Made by a program: the position numbers and the translations under genes
In this document: positions 19,566 through 28,868 of the stretch, piece by piece
How positions within the stretch are numbered: position 1 is the stretch's first letter
Layout: each line of letters begins with the position of its first letter
The notes under the pieces: model-generated
What the model was told of the DNA's origin: nothing
The model's input: only the letters and a program-made list of their open reading frames with translations
Database searches by the model: none
Source of the DNA: Roseovarius arcticus
GTDB lineage: Bacteria > Pseudomonadota > Alphaproteobacteria > Rhodobacterales > Rhodobacteraceae
Direction: 5' to 3'
DNA length: 64,000 nt
Assembly: GCF_006125015.1 (NCBI RefSeq)
Contig: NZ_SZZN01000001.1
Coordinates: 992,001-1,056,000 of the forward strand

Positions 19566-20762
19566 TTAGCCCTTCGCCGAGGCGGCGACGGTATCGCCCA
19601 GCCCGGTCTTGCGCGCCTTGGCCGAGGCCAGCGTATCGCGCAGCTCTGCCTCCATCTTTTTCAGATCCTCTTCGGCGGCGGCGCGGCGGGCTTTGCCCTC
19701 GTCCGCGATTTGCAGGCTTTCCTGAATGGTGCCGATCAGGTCTGCGTTGGCCTTTTTCACAGCCTCGATGTCAAAGACGCCGCGCTCCATCTCTTGCCGG
19801 ATGACCTTGTTGCTTTGGCGCAGATTGGCAGCATTCGACGTCAGCAATTCGTTCGTCAGATCATTGGCACCGCGCACGGCCTCTGCGGCCTCGGCGCTGC
19901 GCTGGATGGTGACGGCCTGCGCCAGCTGCGTTTCCCACAACGGCACTGTGTTGACGAGGGTCGAGTTAATCTTGGTCACGAGGCTCTTGTCGTTTTCCTG
20001 CACCAGCCGGATCGAGGGTAGCGATTGCATCGTCACTTGGCGCGTCAGTTTGAGGTCGTGCACCCGGCGCTCCAGATCGTCGCGGGCGGCACGCAGGTCG
20101 CGCAGCTCCTGGGCCTTCATCACCTGATCGTCCTCGGGGGCCTTCTTGACCTCAGCCTCCTTGGCGGGAATGTCGCCCGTATCCAGCAGGCGGATTTTCT
20201 CTTCGCCGGCGGCGATATAGAGGGCCAGCTCGTCGTAGAATGTCAGCGTGCGGTCATACAGCATGTCCAGCGACTTGATATCTTTTAGCAGCACATGTTC
20301 GTGGCGCAGCAGATCGTCGGTGACCTTGTCAATCTGCGCCTGAACCGTCTCGAACTTGGCGGTGAACTTGGCAAAGGGGGCGGCGCGGCCCAGCAGCTTT
20401 TCCCACCAAGACTGCTCGCGGCGCACGTCCAGCTCGGACACAGAAAAACCGCGGATCGTGGTGACGATTCCGCGCAAACTGTCGCCGGCGGGGCCGACAT
20501 CCTTATTGCGCACGCCCTCCAGCATGGATTGCGAGATTTCCTGCAACTCGGCCTGCGCTGCGGACCCGAACGAGACGATGGACTGGGTGTCGTCCATGTC
20601 GATCTCGGCCATGCGGCGCTTGATCTCTGCTCCGCCTTTTTTGCCCGCGTCCTTTAGCGGCACGATGGCGTTGGCGTCCTGCGGTTCAGGCAGGATGTGC
20701 TGGCTGACTGCGGTGACTTCGGCAAGGCTGGCTTCGGCCTGTTGGCGCACGGATTCGGGCAT
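19566..20762 (-). CDS. TelA-like toxic anion resistance protein
   Basis: A 398-residue soluble, mostly helical protein of the TelA family (tellurite or toxic-anion resistance). Long charged helices are visible throughout, with coiled-coil character at about 230-260 and 350-385. The RRxSWWEKLLGRAAPFAKFTAKFE-like segment near residue 120 is the typical TelA core. A GAGGAC site precedes the ATG, which overlaps the upstream XpaC-like stop by one base. The biochemical role of TelA is not established; a function in the membrane-stress response is inferred from the cluster. Confidence 0.9.
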   Translation of the reverse strand: MPESVRQQAEASLAEVTAVSQHILPEPQDANAIVPLKDAGKKGGAEIKRRMAEIDMDDTQSIVSFGSAAQAELQEISQSMLEGVRNKDVGPAGDSLRGIVTTIRGFSVSELDVRREQSWWEKLLGRAAPFAKFTAKFETVQAQIDKVTDDLLRHEHVLLKDIKSLDMLYDRTLTFYDELALYIAAGEEKIRLLDTGDIPAKEAEVKKAPEDDQVMKAQELRDLRAARDDLERRVHDLKLTRQVTMQSLPSIRLVQENDKSLVTKINSTLVNTVPLWETQLAQAVTIQRSAEAAEAVRGANDLTNELLTSNAANLRQSNKVIRQEMERGVFDIEAVKKANADLIGTIQESLQIADEGKARRAAAEEDLKKMEAELRDTLASAKARKTGLGDTVAASAKG

Positions 20763-21664
20763 TATGTGTCCTCTTGTGATTTGGATGTTCTGGGCAGGTG
20801 GACGCCTTCGCGTTCCAGCCGGTCGCGCAGCACGCTGATTTCGACCTCCAGCGCGCCCTGATCGTTTTGTAATAACTTTTGCGTCTTTGCCGCGAAATTT
20901 TCCTCTAGATCGTCAAGCAGCGCCAGATAATCTGCACGTGCGGCCTCGTCTTGGCTGCGCGAATAGAGGTCGGCAAAGCGGATCGTCGCATCGCGCGCGC
21001 CCATCAGATAGACGCCCGTATAGCGGCGCGCGGCGCTCAGGTCGCGCGGGTCGTCCTCTAGCGTGCGCAGCATGTCGCGCACAGTCGTCTGAAAGCTGGC
21101 AACGCGGCCCTCAAGCTTGCGGTCGCGGGCGCGCAGGATCGCGTCAGACATCTGCACTAGCAGTGCCTCGGCCTCGCGGACGGTGCGCGCGACGCGGTCC
21201 TGCTGGAACGTGTCTATGCCCTCCATCCCCTTACTGCGCAGGGGATCGACGCCGAAGGAGGCGACATGCAGCCCAGTGGTGACGGCGCCATACAATATAG
21301 CCGCCATCACGCTGCCATCGCCCGACAGGGCGGCCAGTGCGATCCCGATACCAGCAAGTGCTGATGAGAATATTTTGCGCGGGATGCCGGGGCGGCGGGC
21401 GATCTTGCGTTCGTTATAGGCGGCCTCGGCGCGTAGGCCGTCGCGCAATAGCCATGCAGACAGCGCCAGCACCGCCGCCGATGCCGCGCCCAGTGCCAGC
21501 CCCGCCGCGCCGCTGGCCAGCGAGGCAAAGAGGACGACAGCGGCAGGCACGAACATCAGATTTGCGCGCGCGCCCACCGGATCGACGCGGGGGCGCTGCG
21601 GGCCGCGCGGCGCGGTTTTGCCATCGCCATCGGGGCTGAATTTACCGCCAAACCGCTGCGCCAT
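20762..21664 (-). CDS. XpaC-like membrane protein (5-bromo-4-chloroindolyl phosphate hydrolysis family)
   Basis: A 300-residue protein. After a basic, Pro-rich N-terminus it has two hydrophobic segments (about residues 38-75) and a third weaker pair near 100-130. A cytoplasmic helical domain of about 160 residues follows, typical of the XpaC family that accompanies TelA in many bacteria. The start MAQRFGGKF is preferred over an in-frame ATG nine codons earlier. That ATG and the upstream micro-membrane gene overlap closely. Translational overlap with telA (TAATG) implies the two act together. Confidence 0.8.
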   Translation of the reverse strand: MAQRFGGKFSPDGDGKTAPRGPQRPRVDPVGARANLMFVPAAVVLFASLASGAAGLALGAASAAVLALSAWLLRDGLRAEAAYNERKIARRPGIPRKIFSSALAGIGIALAALSGDGSVMAAILYGAVTTGLHVASFGVDPLRSKGMEGIDTFQQDRVARTVREAEALLVQMSDAILRARDRKLEGRVASFQTTVRDMLRTLEDDPRDLSAARRYTGVYLMGARDATIRFADLYSRSQDEAARADYLALLDDLEENFAAKTQKLLQNDQGALEVEISVLRDRLEREGVHLPRTSKSQEDT

Positions 21665-21668
21665 AGTC

Positions 21669-21884
21669 TCAAAGCCCCCCGAGCAAGCCACTGGTCACGC
21701 CCAGCATCAACAAGATGAGGGCTGCGTAGCTAATTCGTTCCACGTTGTTTCCTCCGCTCCGGATGCTTAGGTCGCTGGCCGCTTGTCGCCCCTCGTTGGC
21801 TGCGCGCGTCCATGCTGCCGCTGCCGCGCCCAAGAGCGCTATAATGGCGGCAACCAGACATATCAGTAGCAAAATCCTTGCCAT
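21669..21884 (-). CDS. small two-span membrane protein upstream of the XpaC/TelA genes
   Basis: A 71-residue protein with a hydrophobic segment at about 2-25, a charged middle (EGRQAASDLSIRSGGNNVER) and a second hydrophobic segment at about 51-70 ending in Gly/Leu. It could be two transmembrane helices forming a hairpin. It ends only four bases before the XpaC-like start, so it is probably part of the same operon. I know no family for it. Confidence 0.65.
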   Translation of the reverse strand: MARILLLICLVAAIIALLGAAAAAWTRAANEGRQAASDLSIRSGGNNVERISYAALILLMLGVTSGLLGGL

Positions 21885-21969
21885 GGGTGGACCGCTCCGT
21901 AAGTGCGCAGTGGAAAGGTAGGGGATGCGCCGCGCCGTTACCAGAGGGAACCGCGCGGCAAATGCTTGC

Positions 21970-22788
21970 TTAGCGGCGTGCGCCAGTGCGGCGCTGCGCG
22001 TTTAGCTTGCGGGTATAGCCCGACTGGATCACCTCAACGGCGACAAGCACGACAACGCTAAAGTAGAACGTCGTTTTCGACATTGGGATCAGCTCGTAGC
22101 CAAAGAAGCGCAGGGCCATCGCGTCGTCATGCATAGCATGTGCCGCCGCCTGTCCCGCCTCGCCCAAGAGGACCACGCCAACGATCAGCAGGATGAAGAG
22201 GCCCAGCACCTCATACATGCGGTTTTTCTTGAGAAATTCGGTGACCGTGTCGGCAAGTACCAGCATCGCCACGCCCGAAAGGATGATCGCAAAGGCAAGG
22301 ACCGCAAAGACATCGGTGATCGCCAGCGCCGACAGTACCGAATCGAAGGAAAAGATGAGGTTCATCAATACGATAAGCATAACAACTCGCGTTGCGGATT
22401 TGCCCGATTTGGCGCTGATCTCATCGCCCAGATGCTCGATCGTCAGCATGTGTCCGATCTCTTTGACTGCGGTGTACATGATGAAAATACCGCCAATGAT
22501 GAAGACGCATGTAGCGAAATTCACCGCCCCCTCGATCACGCCCTCCCATGCGAAAATAAAGAACGGCTCGGCTAGCAGGTCGATCAGATGGACCATTATG
22601 AACAGCAATGCGACACGCAGCGCGACGGCGATGATGATACCCCAGAATCGCACTGCCCGTTGCTGTGCAACAGGCGCGCGCTGCGATTCGATCGAGATAT
22701 AGAGCAGATTGTCAAAGCCAAGGACCGCTTGCAGGAAACATAACATGATTAAGTTGCCGAGGTTTTCGGCGGTCAGAAGTTCGGTCAT
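21970..22788 (-). CDS. TerC-family integral membrane protein
   Basis: A 272-residue protein with about seven transmembrane helices. It has the TerC hallmarks: acidic residues inside helices (AVLGFDNLLYIS near residue 23 and NLIFSFDSVLSALAI near 147), characteristic of the metal-exporting LysE/TerC superfamily. TerC proteins are linked to tellurite resistance and to Mn2+ efflux or metalation of secreted proteins. A CGGAG site precedes the ATG. The gene is the first of the minus-strand block that includes the XpaC, TelA, DUF2927, SPFH and zinc-ribbon genes. Confidence 0.92.
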   Translation of the reverse strand: MTELLTAENLGNLIMLCFLQAVLGFDNLLYISIESQRAPVAQQRAVRFWGIIIAVALRVALLFIMVHLIDLLAEPFFIFAWEGVIEGAVNFATCVFIIGGIFIMYTAVKEIGHMLTIEHLGDEISAKSGKSATRVVMLIVLMNLIFSFDSVLSALAITDVFAVLAFAIILSGVAMLVLADTVTEFLKKNRMYEVLGLFILLIVGVVLLGEAGQAAAHAMHDDAMALRFFGYELIPMSKTTFYFSVVVLVAVEVIQSGYTRKLNAQRRTGARR

Positions 22789-22897
22789 TCGGCGCTCCGA
22801 TAGATTTGATTAAGGGGCTGGTTATGAAATAGGCGGATCGCCGCTTATCTATTGCGCGGCATAGGACAAAGCTATCAGGCGGCAGATGGTTCCAATG

Positions 22898-24010
22898 TCA
22901 GTCGCGGTCGCGGCGCCGCACAGTTGGCTTGCGGGCAGGTTTTGTGGATGGCTTGCGGCCCGGCGCGGCTGGTGCGCCTGCTCTGTTCGGTGTGTCCGCT
23001 AGGCCTTGGGCCGCGCGGCTGGGTTTGCCGCCTTTGAAGGCGGGCTTCGCACCCGTTTTTGCGCCGGGTTTTCCACCCGGCTTATCGCTAGGTTTGCCAG
23101 ATCGCGGCGCGCCCGGTCTGCCGCCCTTGGGGGCATCTTGAAATGCCGGGCCGGGCTTGCCCGCCAGCGATGACGGGGCCTTGCGGCGGGGGCGCGGCTT
23201 GGGCTTGGGCGTCTCGTCCTCGTCCGGGGTCTCCATGCCTAGCTGGTCGCGCAGCACGCGGGGTCGGATTTCCTCAACAGCACCGGGCGCCAGTTGGCCC
23301 AGCTGAAAGGGACCATAGCTGACGCGGATCAGGCGGTTGACGGTCAGGCCGACAGCCTCCATCGCGCGGCGCACCTCGCGGTTGCGGCCCTCGCGGATGG
23401 CACAGGTGATCCACGCGTTCGCGCCCTGCTGGCGGTCCAGTGACACGGCCATCGGCTGAAATCGCTCGCCGTCCAGCACCAGACCTTCGCGCAGGGGCGC
23501 AAAGGTCGCGTCTGTCGGGCGGCCATTTACGCGCACGCGGTATTTGCGCAGCCAGCCGGTGCTAGGCAACTCCAGCTTGCGCTTGATCCCGCCATCGTTG
23601 GTCAAAAGAAGCAGCCCCTCGGAGGTGATGTCGAGCCGCCCAACTGTCATAACGCGCGGCAGATCATCGGGCAGCTCGTCAAAGATGGTGACGCGGCCTT
23701 GCTCGTCGCTATTGGTCGTCACGAGGCCAGAGGGCTTGTGATAGAGCCACAGGCGCGCAGGTTCGGGCGCGCCCAACGTCTTGCCCTTGACGGTCACGCG
23801 GTCCTGGGGCGTCACGTTCAGCGCGGCGCGGTTGATGACGGCGCCGTTCACCGTGACATGGCCGGTTTCGATCAGGCGCTCGGCCTCGCGGCGGCTGGCG
23901 ATGCCGGCGCGGGCGATGACCTTGGCAATACGCTCGCCTGCGGGTGTGCCTTCTGGGGGGGGCGCGCCTGCTGAGGTCGGCGTGTCGGCGGATGGGGGCT
24001 TTTTGTTCAT
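22898..24010 (-). CDS. 23S rRNA pseudouridine synthase, RluB-like
   Basis: A 370-residue RsuA/RluB-family pseudouridine synthase. A Pro-rich N-terminus leads into an S4 RNA-binding domain (about 28-70) and the catalytic domain with [17 protein letters not shown], where the Asp is catalytic. The region [16 protein letters not shown] completes the family signature. The last 110 residues are a low-complexity Lys/Pro/Gly/Arg tail, as in many Rhodobacterales homologues, likely for RNA contacts. I start at MNKKPPS; an ATG six codons upstream is possible. It is divergent from tadA with 63 bases between the starts. Confidence 0.92.
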   Translation of the reverse strand: MNKKPPSADTPTSAGAPPPEGTPAGERIAKVIARAGIASRREAERLIETGHVTVNGAVINRAALNVTPQDRVTVKGKTLGAPEPARLWLYHKPSGLVTTNSDEQGRVTIFDELPDDLPRVMTVGRLDITSEGLLLLTNDGGIKRKLELPSTGWLRKYRVRVNGRPTDATFAPLREGLVLDGERFQPMAVSLDRQQGANAWITCAIREGRNREVRRAMEAVGLTVNRLIRVSYGPFQLGQLAPGAVEEIRPRVLRDQLGMETPDEDETPKPKPRPRRKAPSSLAGKPGPAFQDAPKGGRPGAPRSGKPSDKPGGKPGAKTGAKPAFKGGKPSRAAQGLADTPNRAGAPAAPGRKPSTKPARKPTVRRRDRD

Positions 24011-24073
24011 TGCGCGGGAATAGCCCAAACGCGCCCCTTGCGAAAGCGTCTATCGCGGGGCAACAAAGGGTGC

Positions 24074-24526
24074 ATGAAATTCACCAGCCACATGGACGCC
24101 GCATTGGCCGAGGCGCGCGCCGCCGCGCTGCGCGGGGAGGTGCCCGTGGGCGCCGTGTTGCTGGATGCATCTGGAAAGGTGGCCGCGCAGGCGGGCAATC
24201 GCACGCGCGAGTTGAACGATCCCACCGCCCATGCCGAGATCCTTGCCATCCGTGCCGCCTGTGCAGGCGCCGGCAGCGAAAGGCTGGCAGGCCACACCCT
24301 ATATGTCACGCTGGAGCCATGTGCGATGTGTGCCGCCGCCATTGCCGCCGCGCGGCTAAAGGCGGTCTATTTCGGTGCTAGCGATCCCAAATCGGGGGGC
24401 GTACTGCACGGTGCGCGGGTGTTCACCCATAGTCAGGCGCATCACGTGCCTGAGGTGTATGATGGGATTGCTGCCGATCAATGTGCGGCAGTTCTAACGG
24501 CATTTTTCGCATCAAAGCGCGGTTAG
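24074..24526 (+). CDS. tadA: tRNA adenosine(34) deaminase
   Basis: A 150-residue zinc deaminase that converts A34 to inosine in tRNA-Arg(ACG). The zinc site is intact: H53-A-E55 and P82-C83-A-M-C86. The substrate-facing [14 protein letters not shown] stretch is present. I use ATG 24074 (MKFTSHM); an upstream GTG-type start at 24038 would run into the divergent promoter region. The gene is monocistronic as far as visible. Confidence 0.95.
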   Translation: MKFTSHMDAALAEARAAALRGEVPVGAVLLDASGKVAAQAGNRTRELNDPTAHAEILAIRAACAGAGSERLAGHTLYVTLEPCAMCAAAIAAARLKAVYFGASDPKSGGVLHGARVFTHSQAHHVPEVYDGIAADQCAAVLTAFFASKRG

Positions 24527-24654
24527 GCACAGATTTCGCTGCTCTCGCGCAGTTATTCCAGCGCCGGACTGTCAGCGCGCCCGCACCGATACTTGCACTG
24601 GTGCAGGGCGGGCGCTAAACGCAGATCAAACGCCCCAATCCGAAGGATCGCCCG

Positions 24655-24942
24655 ATGTCCATCGACACCAACACCGCCGCGCGCGTGGCCAAATTGGCCC
24701 GTATCCGCGTCGAAGAGGACGCGCTGCCCGCCCTTGCCGAGGAGTTCAACACCATCCTTGGATTTATCGAGCAACTGAGCGAAGTGGACGTGGACGGCGT
24801 CGAGCCGATGGTATCGGTCACGCCCATGCGCCTGCCGCGCCGCGCCGACGCTGTGACGGACGGCAATCAGCAGGCCAAGGTTCTGTCGAACGCGCCGGAT
24901 GCGCGCGAGGGGTTCTTTGCGGTGCCGAAGGTGGTGGAATAA
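24655..24942 (+). CDS. gatC: Asp-tRNA(Asn)/Glu-tRNA(Gln) amidotransferase subunit C
   Basis: The 95-residue GatC chain that wraps around GatA and stabilises the GatCAB complex. Family features are the [13 protein letters not shown] helix and the C-terminal [12 protein letters not shown] strand. AAGGA precedes the ATG at a normal distance. The TAATG overlap with gatA indicates coupled translation. Confidence 0.96.
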   Translation: MSIDTNTAARVAKLARIRVEEDALPALAEEFNTILGFIEQLSEVDVDGVEPMVSVTPMRLPRRADAVTDGNQQAKVLSNAPDAREGFFAVPKVVE

Positions 24943-26429
24943 TGACCGAGCTAAACAAGCTGACTATCGCGGACGCGCGCGACGCACTGCGCAAGGGCGA
25001 TGTCACCAGCGCCGAGCTGACCGGCGCCTGCCTGACCGCGATAGAGGGCGCGGGTGCGCTGAACGCGTTTGTGCATGACACCTCCGACAAGGCGCGCGAA
25101 ATGGCAGCAGCGGCCGATGCGCGGCTCAAGGACGGCGATGCCCCCGCGATGTGTGGCATCCCCCTTGGTATCAAAGACCTGTTTTGCACGCGCGGCGTGC
25201 CGGGGCAGGCGGCCAGCGGCATCCTTGAGGGGTTTGTTCCGGAATACGAATCGACCGTGACGCAGAACCTGTGGGATGCCGGCGCCGTCATGCTGGGCAA
25301 GCTGAACATGGACGAGTTCGCCATGGGCTCGTCCAATGAGACAAGCGTTTATGGCAACGTGATCAACCCTTGGCGCCGCGCAGGCAGCGATACGCCGTTG
25401 ACGCCTGGCGGCTCGTCCGGTGGGTCCGCCGCCGCCGTTGCCGCCGATCTGTGCCTTGGCGCGACCGGCACCGACACCGGCGGGTCGATCCGCCAGCCCG
25501 CCGCGTTTACTGGCATCACCGGTATCAAACCGACATACGGGCGCTGCTCGCGCTGGGGCGTCGTCGCGTTTGCCTCGTCGCTGGACCAGGCCGGGCCGAT
25601 GACGAAAACCGTGCGCGACGCCGCGATCATGCTGGGTGCAATGTGCAGCCATGACGCCAAGGACAGCACCAGCGCCGATATCCCGGTACCCGATTTTGAG
25701 GCCGCCCTGTCGGGTGATGTGCGTGGCAAGGTGATCGGTATTCCCAAAGAATACCGCATGGACGGAATGCCGCCCGAGATCGAGAAGCTGTGGGCGGATG
25801 GCACCGCGATGCTCAAGGATGCGGGTGCGGAGGTGCGCGACATTTCCCTGCCGCATACCAAATATGCGCTGCCCGCCTATTATGTCATCGCGCCAGCCGA
25901 GGCGTCCAGCAACCTCGCGCGATATGACGGTGTGCGGTACGGCCACCGGGCCAAACTGGCGCCGGGGGACGGCATCACCGAGATGTATGAGAAAACCCGC
26001 GCCGAAGGCTTTGGCGCCGAGGTTCAGCGGCGCGTGATGGTCGGTACCTATGTGCTGTCAGCAGGCTTTTACGACGCCTATTACAACCGCGCGCGCAAAG
26101 TGCGGACCCTGATCAAGCGCGACTTTGAGCAGGTGTTTGAGGCCGGCGTTGATGCGATCCTGACGCCTGCGACCCCCAGCGCCGCGTTCGGCTTGGGAGA
26201 GATGACCAGCGCCGATCCGGTGCAGATGTATCTGAACGACGTCTTTACCGTCACGGTGAACCTTGCCGGCCTGCCGGGCATTTCTGTTCCAGCGGGGCAG
26301 GATGCAGCCGGGCTGCCTTTGGGCCTGCAACTGATCGGGCGTCCGTGGGAAGAAGGCGATCTGCTAAATTGCGCCTATGCGCTAGAGCGTGCCGCCGGAT
26401 TTGTAGCCAAGCCGGAAAAATGGTGGTAG
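24942..26429 (+). CDS. gatA: Asp-tRNA(Asn)/Glu-tRNA(Gln) amidotransferase subunit A
   Basis: The 495-residue amidase subunit of GatCAB, which generates ammonia from glutamine for transamidation of mischarged tRNA. The Ser-cisSer-Lys triad is visible: Lys in GIKDLFCT (about residue 77), [13 protein letters not shown] (about 150-160) and the nucleophile in [16 protein letters not shown]. Length is normal. gatB is not adjacent in this window, which is common in this order. Confidence 0.97.
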   Translation: MTELNKLTIADARDALRKGDVTSAELTGACLTAIEGAGALNAFVHDTSDKAREMAAAADARLKDGDAPAMCGIPLGIKDLFCTRGVPGQAASGILEGFVPEYESTVTQNLWDAGAVMLGKLNMDEFAMGSSNETSVYGNVINPWRRAGSDTPLTPGGSSGGSAAAVAADLCLGATGTDTGGSIRQPAAFTGITGIKPTYGRCSRWGVVAFASSLDQAGPMTKTVRDAAIMLGAMCSHDAKDSTSADIPVPDFEAALSGDVRGKVIGIPKEYRMDGMPPEIEKLWADGTAMLKDAGAEVRDISLPHTKYALPAYYVIAPAEASSNLARYDGVRYGHRAKLAPGDGITEMYEKTRAEGFGAEVQRRVMVGTYVLSAGFYDAYYNRARKVRTLIKRDFEQVFEAGVDAILTPATPSAAFGLGEMTSADPVQMYLNDVFTVTVNLAGLPGISVPAGQDAAGLPLGLQLIGRPWEEGDLLNCAYALERAAGFVAKPEKWW

Positions 26430-26462
26430 TCCGCTCCATCAGCCAAGCGAAGCGAGTGTAAA

Positions 26463-27194
26463 ATGCGATTCCCGATGAAGAGTGCGGCCCTTTTGGCATT
26501 GGCCTTAGGCGGAGTGGCCGCGTGCGGCACCTCCATCCCTGACAGCGCGCCGGATAGCGGCGCGGGCGTCGGATTTGGCAACTATGACGAATATCAGGCC
26601 CGGCGTGATGCCCAGCTGGCGGGCGGTGCATTGCCTGCACCCGATGCGGTGACTTCCGCGCCTCTGGGCGGTAACGACAGTGACGACATCGCGGCGCAGA
26701 CCCGCGCGGCGCTAGGTACCGGCACGAGTGATCTGGCCAGCAATTCGAACAGGTCCACCGTTCAGACCGCGCCCGCCAATTCCGCGTCGCAGATCACAAG
26801 CAGCACTGGTATTTCATCCGAGAACAGCTTTGACGCTGTCAGCGAAAGCCGCTCAATCGAGGACGACGCCGCACGTGTCGCGGCGCAGAGCCAGCAATAT
26901 GAGGTCGCGTCGGTTCAGGCGCTGCCCAGCCGTAGTGGCGGCGAGGGCCCGAATATCGTCGCCTATGCCATCAGCACCAAGCACGCGCCGGGCACCCAGA
27001 TCTATCGGCGCGGTGGGCTGAACAAACAGTCAAAATTTGAGCGCAACTGCGCAGCTTATTCCGGGCCTGACATGGCGCAGATCGAGTTTCTATCCAAAGG
27101 CGGGCCCGAGCGGGACCGTCTGGGGCTGGACCCCGATGGCGACGGCTTTGCCTGCTCGTGGGATCCGCGCCCGTTCCGCAAGGCGGGTGGCTAG
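26463..27194 (+). CDS. lipoprotein with excalibur-type C-terminal domain
   Basis: A 243-residue lipoprotein: a basic start, hydrophobic core and VAAC lipobox near Cys 21. A roughly 150-residue Ser/Ala/Asp-rich, probably disordered spacer follows. The last 45 residues form an excalibur-like calcium-binding domain: FERNCAAY, GPDMAQIEFLSKGGPERD, then GLDPDGDGFACSWDP with an EF-hand-like DxDxDG loop and two Cys. The start is directly after gatA and before an amidase gene, which hints at a cell-envelope role. Confidence 0.78.
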   Translation: MRFPMKSAALLALALGGVAACGTSIPDSAPDSGAGVGFGNYDEYQARRDAQLAGGALPAPDAVTSAPLGGNDSDDIAAQTRAALGTGTSDLASNSNRSTVQTAPANSASQITSSTGISSENSFDAVSESRSIEDDAARVAAQSQQYEVASVQALPSRSGGEGPNIVAYAISTKHAPGTQIYRRGGLNKQSKFERNCAAYSGPDMAQIEFLSKGGPERDRLGLDPDGDGFACSWDPRPFRKAGG

Positions 27195-27212
27195 TCGCGG
27201 GCCGCGTATCCC

Positions 27213-27929
27213 GTGCCCAGCCAAGGTGTGACCCATAGCGACCTGCCCGAAGTAGTCTGGCACCCATCGCCCAACTGTGGCGGCCGCCGCGACAGCGTGC
27301 GCCCTGACATCCTGCTGATTCATTTCACGAATATGTCTAGCGCCGAGGCTGCTGTGGCGCGTCTGTGCGATCCGGTGGCTCAGGTGTCGTGCCACTACGT
27401 GATCGCGGAGGACGGCCGCCTGTGGCAACTGGTGGACGAGGCGCAGCGCGCGTGGCACGCGGGGCAGGGGATCTGGGGTGATGTGCGCGACATCAACTCC
27501 CGCTCAATCGGGATTGAGCTGGCAAATAACGGCAATCATCCGTTCCCCGAGCCGCAGATGCATATGCTGGAGCGGTTGATGCATGGCATCATAGCGCGCT
27601 GGCATATCCCGCCCGAGCGCATCATCGGCCATTCAGACGTTGCGCCTGACCGCAAGGACGACCCCGGCCCGCATTTCGATTGGCGCCGCTTGGCGCTTCG
27701 CGGCTTCGGAATCTGGCCTGAGGCAGGCCGGACTGCCGAACTGCCTGCGTTTCGCGATCTGGCCCGGCAGGTGGGCTATGGCGCCGAATTTACCGACGCG
27801 GATGTGCTGGCCGCCATGCGTCTGCGCTGGCGGCCATGGGCGCGCGGGCCGCTAGGGGCCGCCGATATGGCTGTGCTGGCGGATATCGCCGCGCTCTTTG
27901 GCGTTGACCGGGGAACTCGGGGCGCTTAA
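27213..27929 (+). CDS. N-acetylmuramoyl-L-alanine amidase (Amidase_2)
   Basis: A 238-residue Amidase_2/AmpD-like zinc amidase that cleaves peptidoglycan or its turnover products between MurNAc and the stem peptide. Zinc ligands are seen in LLIHFTNM (His) and GHSDVAPDRKDDPGPHF (His and Asp/His). The IGIELANNG and WHAGQGIWG segments match the family. A C-terminal helical region of about 60 residues resembles a peptidoglycan-binding tail. No signal peptide is evident; the GTG start gives MPSQGVTHSDL, so it may be cytoplasmic like AmpD. It lies 18 bases after the excalibur gene and just upstream of RNase P RNA. Confidence 0.88.
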   Translation: MPSQGVTHSDLPEVVWHPSPNCGGRRDSVRPDILLIHFTNMSSAEAAVARLCDPVAQVSCHYVIAEDGRLWQLVDEAQRAWHAGQGIWGDVRDINSRSIGIELANNGNHPFPEPQMHMLERLMHGIIARWHIPPERIIGHSDVAPDRKDDPGPHFDWRRLALRGFGIWPEAGRTAELPAFRDLARQVGYGAEFTDADVLAAMRLRWRPWARGPLGAADMAVLADIAALFGVDRGTRGA

Positions 27930-27938
27930 CTGGGCCTC

Positions 27939-28368
27939 GCGCGGAGGGCCGGATGGCCGCTTGTGGTAGGTGCAAACCTGCTGCGGGAGGAAAGTCCGGA
28001 CTCCACAAGACAACGGTGCCGGGTAACGCCCGGCTGGGGTAACCCAAGGGAAAGCGCCACAGAAAACAAACCTCTCTGAGGAGCGCTTCGGCAATCCAGA
28101 CGAGTAAGGGTGAAACGGTGGGGTAAGAGCCCACCGCGGGGCTGGCAACAGCACCGGCACGGCAAGCCCCACCGGGAGCAATGCCAAATAGGGACCGCGC
28201 GCGGGGCAGGTCGGCCAAGGTCGATACCGCCCGCAGGCACGTCTTGGCCCGGCGGTCCGGGTTGGCAGCCAAAGGGGCGGTGGTAACACCGTCTTTAGAT
28301 GAATGGCCATCCAGGGGCAGGTTTCGGCCTGCTCTGGACAGAATCCGGCTTACAGGCCCTCCGCGCAT
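27939..28368 (+). ncRNA. rnpB: RNase P RNA, bacterial class A
   Basis: The catalytic RNA of tRNA 5'-end processing. The universally conserved GAGGAAAGTCCGGACTCC block is at 27987-28004. The matching 3' P4 strand ACAGAATCCGGCTTACAG is at 28338-28355. The closing P1 stem pairs GCGCGGAGGGCC (27939) with GGCCCTCCGCGC (28355-28366). The AGGGTGAAACGGTGGGGTAAGAGCCCACCGCG segment (P10-P11 region) is also typical. The length of about 430 bases fits alphaproteobacterial type A RNA. Confidence 0.95.
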
Positions 28369-28590
28369 TTACGGGGCCGGGTTCGGCAAATGCTGCAGAT
28401 TCTGCCCAAGCACGCTGGTGCGGGCATGGCGCGAGGGGATAGTGCGGCGATCAAACTATTTGGACCCGGAAAAAACCGGGGCCGGCGCCCCTGCGAATGT
28501 CGCAATGCGGTTGACTCGGGGGGCGGCGGCGTTAAAAGGCAAGGAAATGTATACACCGGCAGCCCGGCTGCCCGGCGCAGGAGATGACAA

Positions 28591-28758
28591 ATGGCGAAGC
28601 CGACCACAATCAAGATCCGCCTGAATTCGACCGCGGGCACGGGCCACTTCTACGTGACCAAGAAAAACGCTCGCACGATGACCGAAAAGATGGCGATCAA
28701 AAAGTATGATCCCGTTGTGCGCAAGCATGTCGAATACAAGGAAGGCAAGATCAAGTAA
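28591..28758 (+). CDS. rpmG: 50S ribosomal protein L33
   Basis: A 55-residue ribosomal protein, below the size limit of usual gene calls. The sequence [20 protein letters not shown] followed by [14 protein letters not shown], a [14 protein letters not shown] segment and a final KIK is the L33 of Rhodobacterales, of the Cys-free type without a zinc ribbon. GGAG at 28580 precedes the ATG. A strong terminator follows. Confidence 0.96.
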   Translation: MAKPTTIKIRLNSTAGTGHFYVTKKNARTMTEKMAIKKYDPVVRKHVEYKEGKIK

Positions 28759-28780
28759 GATCTGCCTACGCTTGAGAGAT

Positions 28781-28813
28781 CAAAGGGCCGTACCGCAGGG
28801 TGCGGCCTTTTTT
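28781..28813 (+). terminator. intrinsic terminator after rpmG
   Basis: The inverted repeat AAAGGGCCG / CGGCCTTT with an 11-base loop is followed by a run of seven T. It lies 25 bases after the L33 stop. Confidence 0.85.
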
Positions 28814-28868
28814 CGTCTGGCGCTACGAAGAGTAGAGAATGACGCGCGGCACGAAAGGGTGAAGCGGG

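Noticed and set aside
24951..25946. 331-codon open frame opposite gatA
   Set aside because: Antisense shadow; the composition is His/Arg/Ala-rich and gatA covers the region with intact motifs.
28501..28560. Promoter of rpmG (TTGACT at 28511, TATACA at 28550)
   Set aside because: The two hexamers are 33 bases apart and no partner at 16-18 bases is convincing.
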